Origin: Bufo bufo
Taxonomy: Eukaryota; Chordata; Amphibia; Anura; Bufonidae
Direction: 5' to 3'
Length of the DNA: 64,000 bases
Assembly: GCF_905171765.1 (NCBI RefSeq)
Contig: NC_053392.1
Coordinates: forward strand, 33,573,248 to 33,637,247
A program made the translations under genes and the position numbers. The stretch's first letter is position 1, and every line of letters starts with the position of its first letter. A model generated the notes under the pieces. The model made no database searches. It had not been told where the DNA came from and saw only the letters and a list, made by a program, of their open reading frames with translations. Shown one piece after another: positions 37,567 through 47,760 of the stretch.

Positions 37567-37860
37567 ACCTAGCCGCCCTTGCAGTGGCCCCAGCGTCTGA
37601 GCGCCTGGGAGACCGGTGAATGTATGGAGGATGCAGCGGAGGATTGTACCGTCTCATGCGCCATACGTGCCTTAGATCCAAGTTGTCCCTCGGGCACCGC
37701 GTTCCTGCCATGTCGACGCTTTTCTGATGAAAGTAATTGTTTTGCACTTAACGCTGAGAGACTTTCTAACTCTTAATGTCCCCTGAGGAGACGGCGCCGC
37801 AGCAGCGCGTTCATTCCATGTCACGTGGATGTCGTCAATAAACCGTTTTCAGAGATGGTG
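37567..37860 (+). terminator. HADHA: HADHA 3' UTR and polyadenylation signal
   Basis: AATAAA at 37837-37842 lies 271 bases after the stop codon, and a GT-rich stretch (GATGGTGTGACTTGTGTGGT) follows at 37854. This is a compact 3' UTR. Confidence 0.8.
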
Positions 37861-38330
37861 TGACTTGTGTGGTCCATATCAGTCCTCTATGGTTATATGG
37901 CTTTGTATGGGATGCGATTTTGTCGCTTTGCCTGTTTTGGGGATCATATTATCTTTACCACTTGTTAATGAGGACAGAGATCACTGCAGCCTCTGCAATT
38001 TCTGTTCTTCCTCCAAGGAGACCTCTTATATCCCTTATTGAAAAAGTTACCAACTTTCTAGCTGTCCATAGACTCTGAGGGTCATCTTGTTTGCATTTGG
38101 GCCGATGTGTTATTTCACCATGACGGTCGGATTCAGTTACTGGTATTTAGCGTTCCATAAAAGGGCGACCTTGCTGTATTGTACCCTCATAGCAATAACA
38201 AGTGACCTTGCAGGACGTCACACTGTCATCAGTTATTCCATTACTGCCACCTGTAGACTTAGCGTACGGAAGCTGCACATCTCCCACATCAAGTGAGGCC
38301 GTGCAGAGTACACACCAGGTTCATTTACTT
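37861..38330. other. Intergenic sequence after HADHA
   Basis: No gene, tandem repeat or element ends were recognised here. Short open frames are uninformative. Confidence 0.6.
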
Positions 38331-38729
38331 ATAAGGAAGTTTCCCATGTAACGTGGTCTATATGGCTGAAGAAAGCCTCTGACCTCTGTAGGGGCAGGAA
38401 CAGAGGAGAGGTTAAATAGCCCCCTCCCACCACCATTCTCCAGTGTTTCCTGTCCCTGCTGGCTCCTCCTCTCCCCCTGTGGGATGAGCTGGTAGCGCGG
38501 CTGGCGTGCAGGCACGCTGAAGACGCATGACGTCACTTCCGGGGAGCGGTGGTCATGTGGTACGACCCCCAAGTTCACAGGAGCGGGATAAAAGAACAGC
38601 GGGGAGCCACGAACAAACGCTGGTCTGAGTGGGTAGAGTGATGCTTCCACTGTCTCAATATGTTGGGCCCTGAACTGCAAAGTCCTAGGGAGCTTGGTGC
38701 CCCAGCGCTGCCTCCTGTAAGTTCCCATT

Positions 38730-39709
38730 GTGGGATATCCGTTTTTATGTATCTATATCTGTGCTTTTTATGCACATAGAAATATGGGAGCACTTGGTCT
38801 TAGCGTTTCTTCCACCATACTCTATGTAAAATTCCTCCTGACCGGGTTGTTTTTTCATATCCTCAGGCAAAGGTGGCGCAGAAGAAAGCTAAAAAAGCCT
38901 CTAAAATGTATCTCTTGCTTCAAGATATTATCTGAGTCATATGTAAAAAAAAAAAAAAAACTCTGCAAGGACTGCATATCTAATGTTATTCGTGAGGAGC
39001 AACCATCACTTATGGACGGTATCAGAACCATGATTCAGGAAGAAATACGGTCCTCTATGTCGACTATGACAGAGAAGACCAGGAACCTCAACCCCCTAAG
39101 GACCAAAAATGAGGGTAGTGTCCTCCTCGGATTCTGGATGCATGGGAGATGACGCGTCTTCTTCCAAGCAATGGGCTGATGACGAACCCCTATCTGAGGG
39201 AGAGGTGTCAGAGGGGAAATAGGAAGTTCTACTTTTCATCTGATGAAATGAATGACCTCTTAAAGGCAGTTTGTGCTACCATGGGGGTTCAGGAAGTCCA
39301 GAAAGCACATTCCATACAGGAAGAAATGTTTGGTGGACATAGATTTAAACGTGCCAGAGTGTTCCCAATAAACGAGAACATTAAGGAAATGATTATGGAA
39401 GAGTGGTCTGATCCTGAGAAAAGGCTAGGCATCGATCCTTCTGAATCCAGATTATTTGACGATGTTCCGAAAATTGATGTTCAAGTGGCTAAAGTAAGCA
39501 AAAAGACCTCTTTGCCATTTGAAGATGCGTCTCAACTCAGAGACCCGATGGAACGAAAAGCAGATAGCCTTTTGCGGAAATCATGGGAGGCATCTATGTT
39601 CAGTCTTAAAGCAAATATGGCTGCCACGTCAGTAGCTAGATCTATGTATCTGTGGTTAAACAAGCTAGAAAATCACATTAGAAATAAAACTCCACGGGAG
39701 GAAATACTA
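38730..39709 (+). pseudogene. Outer DIRS gag, 5' part, frameshifted
   Basis: Two overlapping frames (38730-39152 and 39149-39709) encode a Gag-like protein. The first has a zinc-finger-like CISC ... CKDC segment and the second reads EMNDLLKAVCATMGVQEVQ through MERKADSLLRKSW, closely parallel to the Gag of the inner element. The frame stops at TPREEIL where the inner element begins and resumes at 45068 (SSIKSATAFLADASAES). Confidence 0.8.
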
Positions 39710-39710
39710 G

Positions 39711-39856
39711 TTTCCCTTACGTCCTACCAGCAGCACAGATGGGGTTAACTGCCCCTGTGGACTGGTAGGACCGGCGGAATTTTAATGAGCCCAAGAACCA
39801 ATAAACGATCTTCAGCTCCCTGAAAGGGAGGAGATCACCCCCCAGCCCACCGTGTT
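39711..39856. repeat. Left inverted terminal repeat of the inner DIRS
   Basis: TTTCCCTTACGTCCTACCAG CAGCACAGATGGGGTTAACT through CCCAGCCCACCGTGTTTTT. It is the inverse of 44889-45037 with very few differences (ACGTCCTACCAGC versus AGTCCTAACAGC near the tip). Confidence 0.9.
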
Positions 39857-40535
39857 TTTTTCTGTCCTCTGGACAGGTGGACTGGCGTGTCGCTCCCCCT
39901 CAGGGAGCTGAAGAGTGCTGAGGGGCTCTTTTTTTCCTTAAGCTAAAGCATCGCCTTTTCTTGGTCCCAGTGCCTTTATTTTAGGCCTTATCGCGGCGAT
40001 TTTTGTCTCCGGGGTACCGTCGGGGAGGGGGGTGTCCCCTCCCCTCTTCTTTCATCTCAGTATGCGGTGTCCGTCTCTCCACTACCGCATGGGCGCCGCC
40101 ATCTTCCGGAAGTGACGCGCACTAGGTGCGCTACGTCACTTCCGGTTTTCCGGAGCGATGCGGTGAGGTTTAAAAACTCACCATTTCTATTAAACTGTCT
40201 CCCTATAAGGACATCCTGGGATCCAGGATTAATCTGGGGAGACATTTAGGACAAGCTGAGCCAGTATAGGCTCTGTTATCTCTCTGGGCTAATTACGATC
40301 AAGGACCCGCCCAGGGGGCGGGGCTTCTTCCTTTTAAGCGCCCAGAGCCAATCAGTTAGTGCTCTGGTTGCGTCGCTTTCACAAGTTAGCTCCAGAGTTC
40401 CCTGTGCCTTGAGATATTCTTGTAGTATTGCTTGGCTTGGGTTTTGTTGTTCCTCTTTTCACAGCTCTAATTTCTTCTAGTGCTGGTGGGCCCCCTTAAG
40501 GTCTTGTTTCTCCACCTCCAGGTATTGTAGGTGTT

Positions 40536-43500
40536 ATGACCTGTTTTTTTCTTTCCAATTACAGACTATGGCTTCCCCTAAGGTTCCGGAAGGCTGGGGC
40601 CAAGAGGAAGCATTTGGCGTGTTACGAATGTAACACACCCTTAGACGACAGCTGTCCGTACTCTAGATGTGAGAGTTATCGCACGGCATCCACGGAACCC
40701 ACGATGCAGGAAATGTTCCAGTGGACAAAGACATACGTGGATGATTCCATTAAGGGAGTGGTACGGCTGCTTAATGAGAGGCTACCAGGTCCCTCTCAGA
40801 CTCCCATGGAGGTGGTCGCACCGGTCGAAAGACCTACCCCCTGTTCTGTGGGGTCTTCTTCTGAGGAAGAAGAATTTACTTCTTGCTTTTTCCCTCCAGA
40901 AAAGACGCAGAAGTTACTCAAGTCCATCAGGTCGGGGGACCAGGATGTTGACATGGGGGAGTCTTCCGATCCCGCCGGACGGACACAGCGTGTCTTTAGA
41001 GCGGATGAGACCCTCCTCTCTGTGATGCGCACAGAGTGGAGAAAGCCTGAGAAAGGTCCAGTGCTCACCAGAAAATTCAAACTGATGTACCCGATGGCTA
41101 AACCCTTGGTGGAATCGTGGGGTTCCGTTCCCAAGGTGGACATGGCTATAGCCAAGTTGTCCCGGCACACTCTAGTCCCTGCAGACGATGGGTCTAGTCT
41201 GCAGGACCCTCTAGACCGGAGGGCAGAGTGCATCCTTAGAAGGAGTTACGCGGCGGCTGCTGCCTCCGCATCAACTTCAATTGCGGCCACGGAGGTAGCC
41301 GCCTATTTACGCTCCAAGCTCAACCAAATCCAGACGGACGTGGATCAGAGCGTATCAACAGATGACATCCTGGCAGCCTTCAAGTCAGCTAATCTGGCTA
41401 TGGACTTTCTGGTCGATTCCACCCAGATGCAGCTGAAGCTGGCAGCCAAAACTATGGCCCTAGTTTCAGCTGCCCGCAGACCACTTTGGCTGAAACCGTG
41501 GATCGCGGACAACGCGTCCAAGTTCAACCTTTGTGGGCTCCCCTTCGAACCTGATAGGCTATTCGGGTCCGAATTGGACAAGATAATGGAGGGGCTCTCC
41601 GATAAAAAGGGGAAGAGCCTCCCCCAGCAGCCCTTTCGGGGACGCCCCAGACAGGAGAAGAAAGGCGGAGGTCGTCCAGGGCAGCAGTCTAGGGGCAGAG
41701 ATTGGGGGGGGGGCCGTCTCGTAAATATTCGAGACGCTCCCGCAAACCCACCAGGGAGGCAAAACCCTCCTGACTATGGGCCTCCTCGAGGCTCTTGGAT
41801 AAGCCCTGCTGCCCCTGCAGTGTCTCCTCTAGATTTTCCCGTACCCCTCCCCCAGATTCCCGTGGGGGGCCGTCTTACCCATTTCAAAGACTCTTGGAGC
41901 CGGTTGATTGCAGACCCCTGGGTCCAGGACATAGTTTCCGTCGGGTACCGGGTAGATCTTATCTCTCTCCCCCCAGAGAGATTCATCGCCACACGAAACT
42001 TCGGGTCTGCCAAACAAGTGGTCCTAGAATGTTACATTAAGGACTATATCTCCAAGGGAGCCCTAGAGGAGGTGTCGGCAGGGGAGAGGGGCCTAGGGAT
42101 TTATTCACCAGTGTTCCTGGTTCCCAAAAAGACGGGAGATCTCCGGATGATCATCGACTTGAGATTTCTCAATCGATTTATAAGAAAAACAAGGTTTCGC
42201 ATGGAAACCATAAGGTCAGTCAGCCATATCCTCAACCTCGGGGATGTCATGGCTACTCTGGACCTCAAGGATGCGTATCTTCACATTCCGATCCATTCCG
42301 CGTCCCGGAAACTCCTCAGGATCGCGGTCCAGATTTCAGGGGTTCGCAGGCACTTTCAGTTCGCCGCGCTTCCCTTCGGAATCTCTTCTGCCCCCCTTAT
42401 CTTCACCAAGGTGGTGGTGTCGGTGGTGGCAGCTTTGAGACTTCAAGGACTGACTATTATTCCTTATCTGGACGATTGGCTTTTCATAGCCTCTTCAGTT
42501 CCGATCCTTACCCACCATCTTCAGATCGCAATTTCCTTTCTCCTCCGCCTGGGCTGGATTATCAACTGGCAGAAGTCGAATGTGAGCCCATCGACTTCAA
42601 TCCATTATTTAGGATTCGTGGTCGACTCTGTGGAGATGTCCCTCCGGTTGACTCTAGAAAGGAAAGCGCGGATTCAGGACCTGGCAAAGGTCCTTTATGT
42701 CCCTCGTCGAGTCTCTATCCGGACTCTCATGAAGATGCTGGGGCTCATGTCAGCGGCTGCGGACGCAGTCCCTTGGGCACTATGGCACCTCCGTCCTCTT
42801 CAGTCGGAGGTCTTACACTTATGGAACGGCAGCCCTGCGGGGCTAGATTCCCTATGCTCCCTGTCCGGTCAAACCCGGAATTCCCTCAGATGGTGGTTTC
42901 AGCTACCAGCAGGGAAGTCTATGACCCAACCAGCTTGGGTCATATTGACTACAGACGCGTCCCTTGTAGGCTGGGGCGCTCACCTGGACGGATCCCCAGT
43001 ACAGGGATCTTGGTCTCCTCTGGAGCGGCGTCTTTCTTCCAATCTTCGCGAGATGCGAGCTATCCGACTAGCCCTCCTTCACTTCGCCCCTCAGATTCGG
43101 GGCAAAGCAGTGAAAGTCCAGTCAGACAATATGACTGCGGTTCTCTATATAAACAAGCAGGGAGGCACAAGATCATTGCCCCTTCTGTCAGAGATCGGGG
43201 TGATTCTTTGGTGGGCAGAGACTAACCTTTCCCATCTATCTGCCGTTCATATTCGAGGCTCCCTCAATATGATAGCGGACCGCTTAAGTCGAGGATTACC
43301 GACCATGGAGTGGTCTCTGCATCCGGAGATCTTCAGGCAGCTAGTTCACAGATGGGGTATGTCAGAGGTGGATCTCATGGCGACCAGGTTCAACGCCAAG
43401 GTGCTGAGGTTCTGTTCCCTGTACAGGGAAGACAACCCCCTGGCGATAGATGCTCTGTCGATACCGTGGAGGTTCAGGCTGGCTTACATCTTCCCTCCAT

Positions 43501-43736
43501 TTTCCATGATAGCGAGGGTATTGATGAAAATCCGTCAGGATCAGGCCTCGGTAATAGCCATCATACCGTTTTGGCCCAGAAGATCCTGGTTTACCCAGCT
43601 CATTCAGATGAGTCGGGGACAATACTGGAGACTCCCCCCGGAGCAGACCCTGGTGTCGTGGGACACTCACCTCTGCCCAGATATGCACAGGTTCAACCTG
43701 ACAGCCTGGAGGTTGATCAGTCCCTTCCCAACATAG
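40536..43736 (+). CDS. Inner DIRS Gag / reverse transcriptase / RNase H / methyltransferase-like polyprotein
   Basis: A single 1066-codon frame. Residues about 28-50 hold a Cys-rich motif (CYECNTPLDDSCPYSRCES). Residues 60-420 are Gag-like and end in a Gly/Arg/Gln-rich stretch. RT runs from about 500 to 720 with LDLKDAYLHIPIH near 573 and the catalytic YLDDW at 643-647. RNase H includes TTDASLVGWGAHLDG near 805, SDNMTAVLYINKQGG and LNMIADRLSRG. The C-terminal MT-like domain has AYIFPPFSMIARVL near 986. The usual start may be the ATG at 40565 in a neighbouring frame (MASPKVPEGWG), in which case a frameshift lies near 40600; the first 20 residues are therefore unsure. Confidence 0.9.
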   Translation: MTCFFLSNYRLWLPLRFRKAGAKRKHLACYECNTPLDDSCPYSRCESYRTASTEPTMQEMFQWTKTYVDDSIKGVVRLLNERLPGPSQTPMEVVAPVERPTPCSVGSSSEEEEFTSCFFPPEKTQKLLKSIRSGDQDVDMGESSDPAGRTQRVFRADETLLSVMRTEWRKPEKGPVLTRKFKLMYPMAKPLVESWGSVPKVDMAIAKLSRHTLVPADDGSSLQDPLDRRAECILRRSYAAAAASASTSIAATEVAAYLRSKLNQIQTDVDQSVSTDDILAAFKSANLAMDFLVDSTQMQLKLAAKTMALVSAARRPLWLKPWIADNASKFNLCGLPFEPDRLFGSELDKIMEGLSDKKGKSLPQQPFRGRPRQEKKGGGRPGQQSRGRDWGGGRLVNIRDAPANPPGRQNPPDYGPPRGSWISPAAPAVSPLDFPVPLPQIPVGGRLTHFKDSWSRLIADPWVQDIVSVGYRVDLISLPPERFIATRNFGSAKQVVLECYIKDYISKGALEEVSAGERGLGIYSPVFLVPKKTGDLRMIIDLRFLNRFIRKTRFRMETIRSVSHILNLGDVMATLDLKDAYLHIPIHSASRKLLRIAVQISGVRRHFQFAALPFGISSAPLIFTKVVVSVVAALRLQGLTIIPYLDDWLFIASSVPILTHHLQIAISFLLRLGWIINWQKSNVSPSTSIHYLGFVVDSVEMSLRLTLERKARIQDLAKVLYVPRRVSIRTLMKMLGLMSAAADAVPWALWHLRPLQSEVLHLWNGSPAGLDSLCSLSGQTRNSLRWWFQLPAGKSMTQPAWVILTTDASLVGWGAHLDGSPVQGSWSPLERRLSSNLREMRAIRLALLHFAPQIRGKAVKVQSDNMTAVLYINKQGGTRSLPLLSEIGVILWWAETNLSHLSAVHIRGSLNMIADRLSRGLPTMEWSLHPEIFRQLVHRWGMSEVDLMATRFNAKVLRFCSLYREDNPLAIDALSIPWRFRLAYIFPPFSMIARVLMKIRQDQASVIAIIPFWPRRSWFTQLIQMSRGQYWRLPPEQTLVSWDTHLCPDMHRFNLTAWRLISPFPT

Positions 43737-44752
43737 AAGGGCTTTCCGAGTCGGTCCTGAGAACTTTGTCGAATTCCCGAGCAGAGTCTACAAAAAAGGC
43801 CTACTCCAGGATCATGAGAATCTTCGTGGCATGGTGTGATTCCATACAGGTGGCGTCCGCAGATCCGCCCCTTCCTGCGATACTTCAATTTCTTCAAGAT
43901 GGATTAGATAGAGGCCTATCTCCAGCTACCTTGAAGGTACAGGTTTGTGCCATCTCGGCCTGTCTCAACAGACCACATTCTCGGGACCCACTCATTAAAC
44001 GCTTCCTGAAGGGAGCTGAAAGACTAAAGCCTACTATACTGAAACCTATCCCCCAGTGGGATCTTTCAGTAGTGCTCAGGGGGCTAGCATCTCCCCGATT
44101 CGAGCCCTTGGAGGAGGTAAATTTCAAATTTTTGACTTTAAAGATGGTCTTTCTTCTGGCTATAGCTTCAGCCAAAAGAATTTCCGAATTGCAGACTTTC
44201 TCTGCAGTTCACCCGTACATTATTTTCTTACAGGATAGAGTACTCCTGAAGTTCTTACCATACTTCAGGCCTAAGGTGCCTACTTTCCAGAATATCAATC
44301 AGGTAATCTCTTTACCAGTTTTGTTTACAGCCTCCTCCTCTGATACTCCAGCTAGAGACCCACTGGATATTTCAAGATGCCTCCAGATCTATGTGGATAG
44401 ATCTAGAGAGTTCAGGATAGATGAGAATCTCCTTATCCTGTTTGCCGGTAAGTCTAAAGGCCGTAAAGCGTCTAAAGCTACCATTAGTCGCTGGATCAAG
44501 GAGGCCATTAAGGAAGCTTTCGTCTCCCAATCCTTAGACCCTCCCGAGTTTGTGAGAGCCCATTTTACAAGGGCGGTCTCCACCTCTGTTGCGGAGAGAA
44601 GACTTCTCCCCTTAGAGTTGATCTGTAAGGCGGCCTCCTGGAGCTCTGAGTCAACCTTCATCTCCCATTATAGGATAGATGCTAGGATGGCAGAGTTTTC
44701 GGCCTTTGGGCAGACTGTTCTTAGTTCTGCCAGGCATGAGGACCCTCCCTAG
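43310..44752 (+). CDS. Inner DIRS tyrosine recombinase
   Basis: This 480-codon frame overlaps the RT/MT frame by 427 nt, the arrangement typical of DIRS elements. The recombinase proper starts near residue 140 (GLSESVLRTLSNSRAESTKK). The catalytic set of the tyrosine recombinase family is present: Arg290 in ASAKRISELQ, His418 and Arg421 in AHFTRAVSTS, and the nucleophile Tyr454 in TFISHYRID. The enzyme would integrate the circular DNA copy, replacing the integrase of LTR elements. The first 130 codons read the other frame's sequence and the true start is unknown. Confidence 0.9.
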   Translation: MVSASGDLQAASSQMGYVRGGSHGDQVQRQGAEVLFPVQGRQPPGDRCSVDTVEVQAGLHLPSIFHDSEGIDENPSGSGLGNSHHTVLAQKILVYPAHSDESGTILETPPGADPGVVGHSPLPRYAQVQPDSLEVDQSLPNIEGLSESVLRTLSNSRAESTKKAYSRIMRIFVAWCDSIQVASADPPLPAILQFLQDGLDRGLSPATLKVQVCAISACLNRPHSRDPLIKRFLKGAERLKPTILKPIPQWDLSVVLRGLASPRFEPLEEVNFKFLTLKMVFLLAIASAKRISELQTFSAVHPYIIFLQDRVLLKFLPYFRPKVPTFQNINQVISLPVLFTASSSDTPARDPLDISRCLQIYVDRSREFRIDENLLILFAGKSKGRKASKATISRWIKEAIKEAFVSQSLDPPEFVRAHFTRAVSTSVAERRLLPLELICKAASWSSESTFISHYRIDARMAEFSAFGQTVLSSARHEDPP

Positions 44753-44769
44753 GGGATTCTTCTTGCTAT

Positions 44770-45037
44770 CTCCCCATCTGTGCTGCTGGTAGGACGTAAG
44801 GGAATCGTTAATTTCTAACGATAATTTGTTTTCCCTTAGTCCTAACAGCAGCACACAAATATCCCACCCTAGATACATTATGCTTGTTAAAAACACGGTG
44901 GGCTGGGGGGTGATCTCCTCCCTTTCAGGGAGCTGAAGATCGTTTATTGGTTCTTGGGCTCATTAAAATTCCGCCGGTCCTACCAGTCCACAGGGGCAGT
45001 TAACCCCATCTGTGCTGCTGTTAGGACTAAGGGAAAA
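44770..45037. repeat. Internal complementary region and right inverted repeat of the inner DIRS
   Basis: 44770-44850 holds CATCTGTGCTGCTGGTAGGA followed 40 bases later by its near inverse TCCTAACAGCAGCACA, which is the internal complementary region used in DIRS replication. 44889-45037 is the right inverted repeat, beginning AAAAACACGGTGGGCTGGGG. Confidence 0.85.
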
Positions 45038-45067
45038 CTAATTATCGTTAGAAATTAACGATTCTAT

Positions 45068-45290
45068 TCCTCTATAAAATCCGCAACAGCTTTTTTGGCA
45101 GACGCATCCGCAGAATCTGTTAGATTTTCTGCCAAAGATGCGATCTTATCAAATGCAGCCCGCAGAGCTCTTTGGATGAAATCCTGGTTGCGGGATAAGA
45201 CTTCTAAAATGAAGCTTTGCTCTATCCCCTTCTTAGAATACGTTTACGGGCCAGTTCTTGATAAGATTCTGGAGAAAGTGACTGATTAAA
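45068..45290 (+). pseudogene. Outer DIRS gag, 3' part
   Basis: The segment SSIKSATAFLADASAES through AARRALWMKSWLRDKTSKMK and VLDKILEKVTD continues the Gag interrupted at 39709. It aligns with the inner element's AAFKSANLAMDFLVDSTQ and AARRPLWLKPWIADNASKFN. A stop and a poly-A run follow at about 45288. Confidence 0.8.
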
Positions 45291-45419
45291 AAAAAAAAAA
45301 ATGTGTTTCCTGAAGATAGGCCATACTAAAGGAAATTTCCTTTTCGCCCCTATTTTAGGCAGGACAAGTCCTACAGGTCAAGGGAAAATTGGGCCGTAGA
45401 GGAAGGGGTTTCCTCCTTA

Positions 45420-46590
45420 ATCCCTTCTACTCAACATTATTCCTAGTGAGGAAAAAATAGGGCTCCTTTCGTACTATAATAAATTTAAAAAGTCTAAACC
45501 GATTTATCGTATACAGAAAGTTCAGGATGGAATCTCTGAAATCCATCATTCCACTAATAAAGTTAGTCGATCTTAAAGACTCATATTACCATGTTCCTAT
45601 TCATCACAGTTGCCAGAAGTTCCTAAGGTTTGCGATCAGGGATACAAAGGGTCAGATTCTTTATTACCAATTCACAGCACTGCCTTTTGGGATTTCCTCG
45701 ACCCCAAGAGTATTCACCAAATTAGTGGTGGTTGCTCATCTGAGGCAGAAGGGCCTGATTCTAGTACCATACCTAGACTACTTTCTGGTCATCGGCGAAT
45801 CAATGGACCATTTAACTACCGATTGAAAAATATTTTTATCCCGTCTGACAGACTTGGGTGATGAACCCAGGAAAATCCTGTCTACAAGCGTAAAATTTCT
45901 GGGAGTGGTCTTGGACAGACAACCTACCTTCCCCAGGACAAAATCTATGCCCTCAGACAGAAGATCAATCTGTTCCAAAAGAGAAGGAGTTGCTCTATAA
46001 GAGAAGCAATGAGCATATTGGGTTTTCTAACCTCCTGTATTCCTTTGGTAGCATGGTGTCAATCCCATTATTGCACCATGCAGGTCTGGATCTTACAACA
46101 ATGGGACAAACCGCTAAGATCGCTAGACCGGAAGTTACTGATACCGGGTTTTGTAAAAACATCTCTCTCCTGGACGACAGTTGCACAAAATCTATCCAAA
46201 GGAGTAGTTTGGAACAAATCTCCCTCTATAATGATCCTGATAGATGCAAGCGGAACAGGTGAGGGAGCAAAAATCAGAGACTGCTATTACCAAGGTACTT
46301 GGGACAAAGTAGCAACCAACCAGTCTTCAAATTTGCACGAGTTGAGAGCCGTCTGGGAGACACTAAAATCCGCCTTGAGGTCTCTTCGAAATCTTGACGT
46401 GAAGATACTATCGGACAACATGACTACAGTTGCATACCTCCTACACCAGGGAGGAACGAGATCAAAGAAGCTTCTAGGTCTTTCAAAGAAGATATTTGCC
46501 TGGGCCGAGAGAGAGGTGAAGTCAATCACGGCGATTCATCTCAAGAGCTCCTTAAATCAAGAAGCAGATTATCTCAGCCGGCAGAGAATA
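45420..46590 (+). pseudogene. Outer DIRS reverse transcriptase and RNase H, frameshifted
   Basis: 45527-45826 encodes LVDLKDSYYHVPIHHSCQKF, QFTALPFGISSTPRVFTKLV and PYLDYF, where the second catalytic Asp of YLDD is replaced. 46009-46590 encodes the RNase H part, with LIDASGTGEGAKIRDCYYQG, LSDNMTTVAYLLHQGGTRS and SSLNQEADYLSRQ. The two are in different frames. The coding sequence is cut at RQRI by the mariner insertion and continues after it as DQTEWPLNREVF. Confidence 0.82.
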
Positions 46591-47758
46591 CAGGGTGGGC
46601 CATTTATATGGACACACCTTAATAAAATGGGAATGGTTGGTGATATTAACTTCCTGTTTGTGGCACATTAGTATATGTGAGGGGGGAAACTTTTCAAGAT
46701 GGGTGGTGACCATGGTGGCCATTTTGAAGTCAGACATTTTGAATCCAACTTTTGTTTTTTCAATAGGAAGAGGGTCATGTGACACCTCAAACTTATTGGG
46801 AATTTCACAAGAAAAACAATGGTGTGTTTGGTTTTAACGTAACTTTATTCTTTCATGAGTTATTTACAAGTTTCTGACCACTTATAAAATGTGTTCAATG
46901 TGCTGCCCATTGTGTTGGATTGTCAATGCAACCCTTTTCTCCCACTCTTCACACACTGATAGCAACACCGCAGGAGAAATGCTAGCACAGGCTTCCAGTA
47001 TCCGTAGTTTCAGGTGCTGCACATCTTCACAGCATAGACAATTGCCTTCAGATGACCCCAAAGATAAGTCTATGGGGGTCAGATTGGGAGACCTTGGGGG
47101 CCATTCAACTGGCCCACGAAGACCAATCCACTTTCCAGGAAACTGTTCCTCTAGGAATGCTCGGACCTGACACCCATAATGTGGTGGTGCACCATCTTGC
47201 TGGAAAAACTCGGAACGTGCCAGCTTCAGTGCATAAAGAGGGAAACACATCATCATGTAGCAATTTCGCATATCAAGTGGCCTTGAGGTTTCCATTGATG
47301 AAGAATAGCCCCACTATCTTTGTAGTCCATATACCACACCATACCATCAATGGTGCAGCACCTGAAACTACGGATACTGGAAGCCTGTGCTAGCATTTCT
47401 CCTGCGGTGTTGCTATCAGTGTGAGAAGAGGGTTGCATTGACAATCCAACACAATGGGCAGCACATTGAACACATTTTATAAGTGGTCAGAAACTTGTAA
47501 ATAACTCATGAAAGAATAAAGTTACGTTAAAACCAAGCACACCATTGTTTTTCGTGTGAAATTCCCAATAAGTTTGATGTGTCACATGACCCTCTTCCTA
47601 TTGAAAAAACAAAAGTTGTATTCAAAATGGCCGCCATGGTCACCACCCATCTTGAAAAGTTTCCCCCCTCACATATACTAATGTGCCACAAACAGGAAGT
47701 TAATATCACCAACCATTCCCATTTTATTAAGGTGTATCCATATAAATGGCCCACCCTG
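46591..47758. mobile_element. Mariner/Tc1-group transposon derivative, palindromic
   Basis: The inverted ends CAGGGTGGGCCATTTATATG and CATATAAATGGCCCACCCTG are flanked by TA on both sides (46589-46590, 47759-47760). The inverse identity extends about 420 bp inward on each side (to about 47010 and from 47340), far beyond a normal terminal repeat, so the element is a foldback form in which one half was copied in inverse. Only part of a transposase remains. Confidence 0.88.
46882..47295 (-). pseudogene. Mariner-like transposase, C-terminal remnant
   Basis: The frame encodes FFQQDGAPPHYGCQVRAFLE, then GPVEWPPRSPNLTPIDLSLG. QQDGAPPH holds the second catalytic Asp and SPNLTPID the third acidic residue of the DDE/D family. 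The N-terminal DNA-binding part is absent. Confidence 0.8.
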
Positions 47759-47760
47759 TA

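Larger units (their letters stand above)
39710..45065 (+). mobile_element. Younger DIRS-type retrotransposon, apparently intact, nested in the older one
   Basis: Inverted terminal repeats of about 146-149 bp (39711-39856 and 44889-45037, e.g. GGGGTTAACTGCCCCTGTGG) match almost perfectly. An internal complementary region at 44770-44845 repeats the ends in both orientations (CTGCTGGTAGGACGTAAGGG and CCCTTAGTCCTAACAGCAGC). It contains two long overlapping frames: Gag-RT-RNase H-MT (40536-43736) and tyrosine recombinase (43310-44752). No target duplication is expected for a YR element. The flanking gag codons join as EEIL/SSIKSA across the insertion. Exact ends are uncertain by a few bases. Confidence 0.92.

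Noticed and set aside
42476..43225. 249-codon frame within the DIRS RT region
   Set aside because: It is an alternative frame of the RT/RNase H coding sequence with no family resemblance.
46882..47393. + strand frames opposite the mariner remnant
   Set aside because: They have no transposase motifs; the DDE-type motifs are on the - strand.
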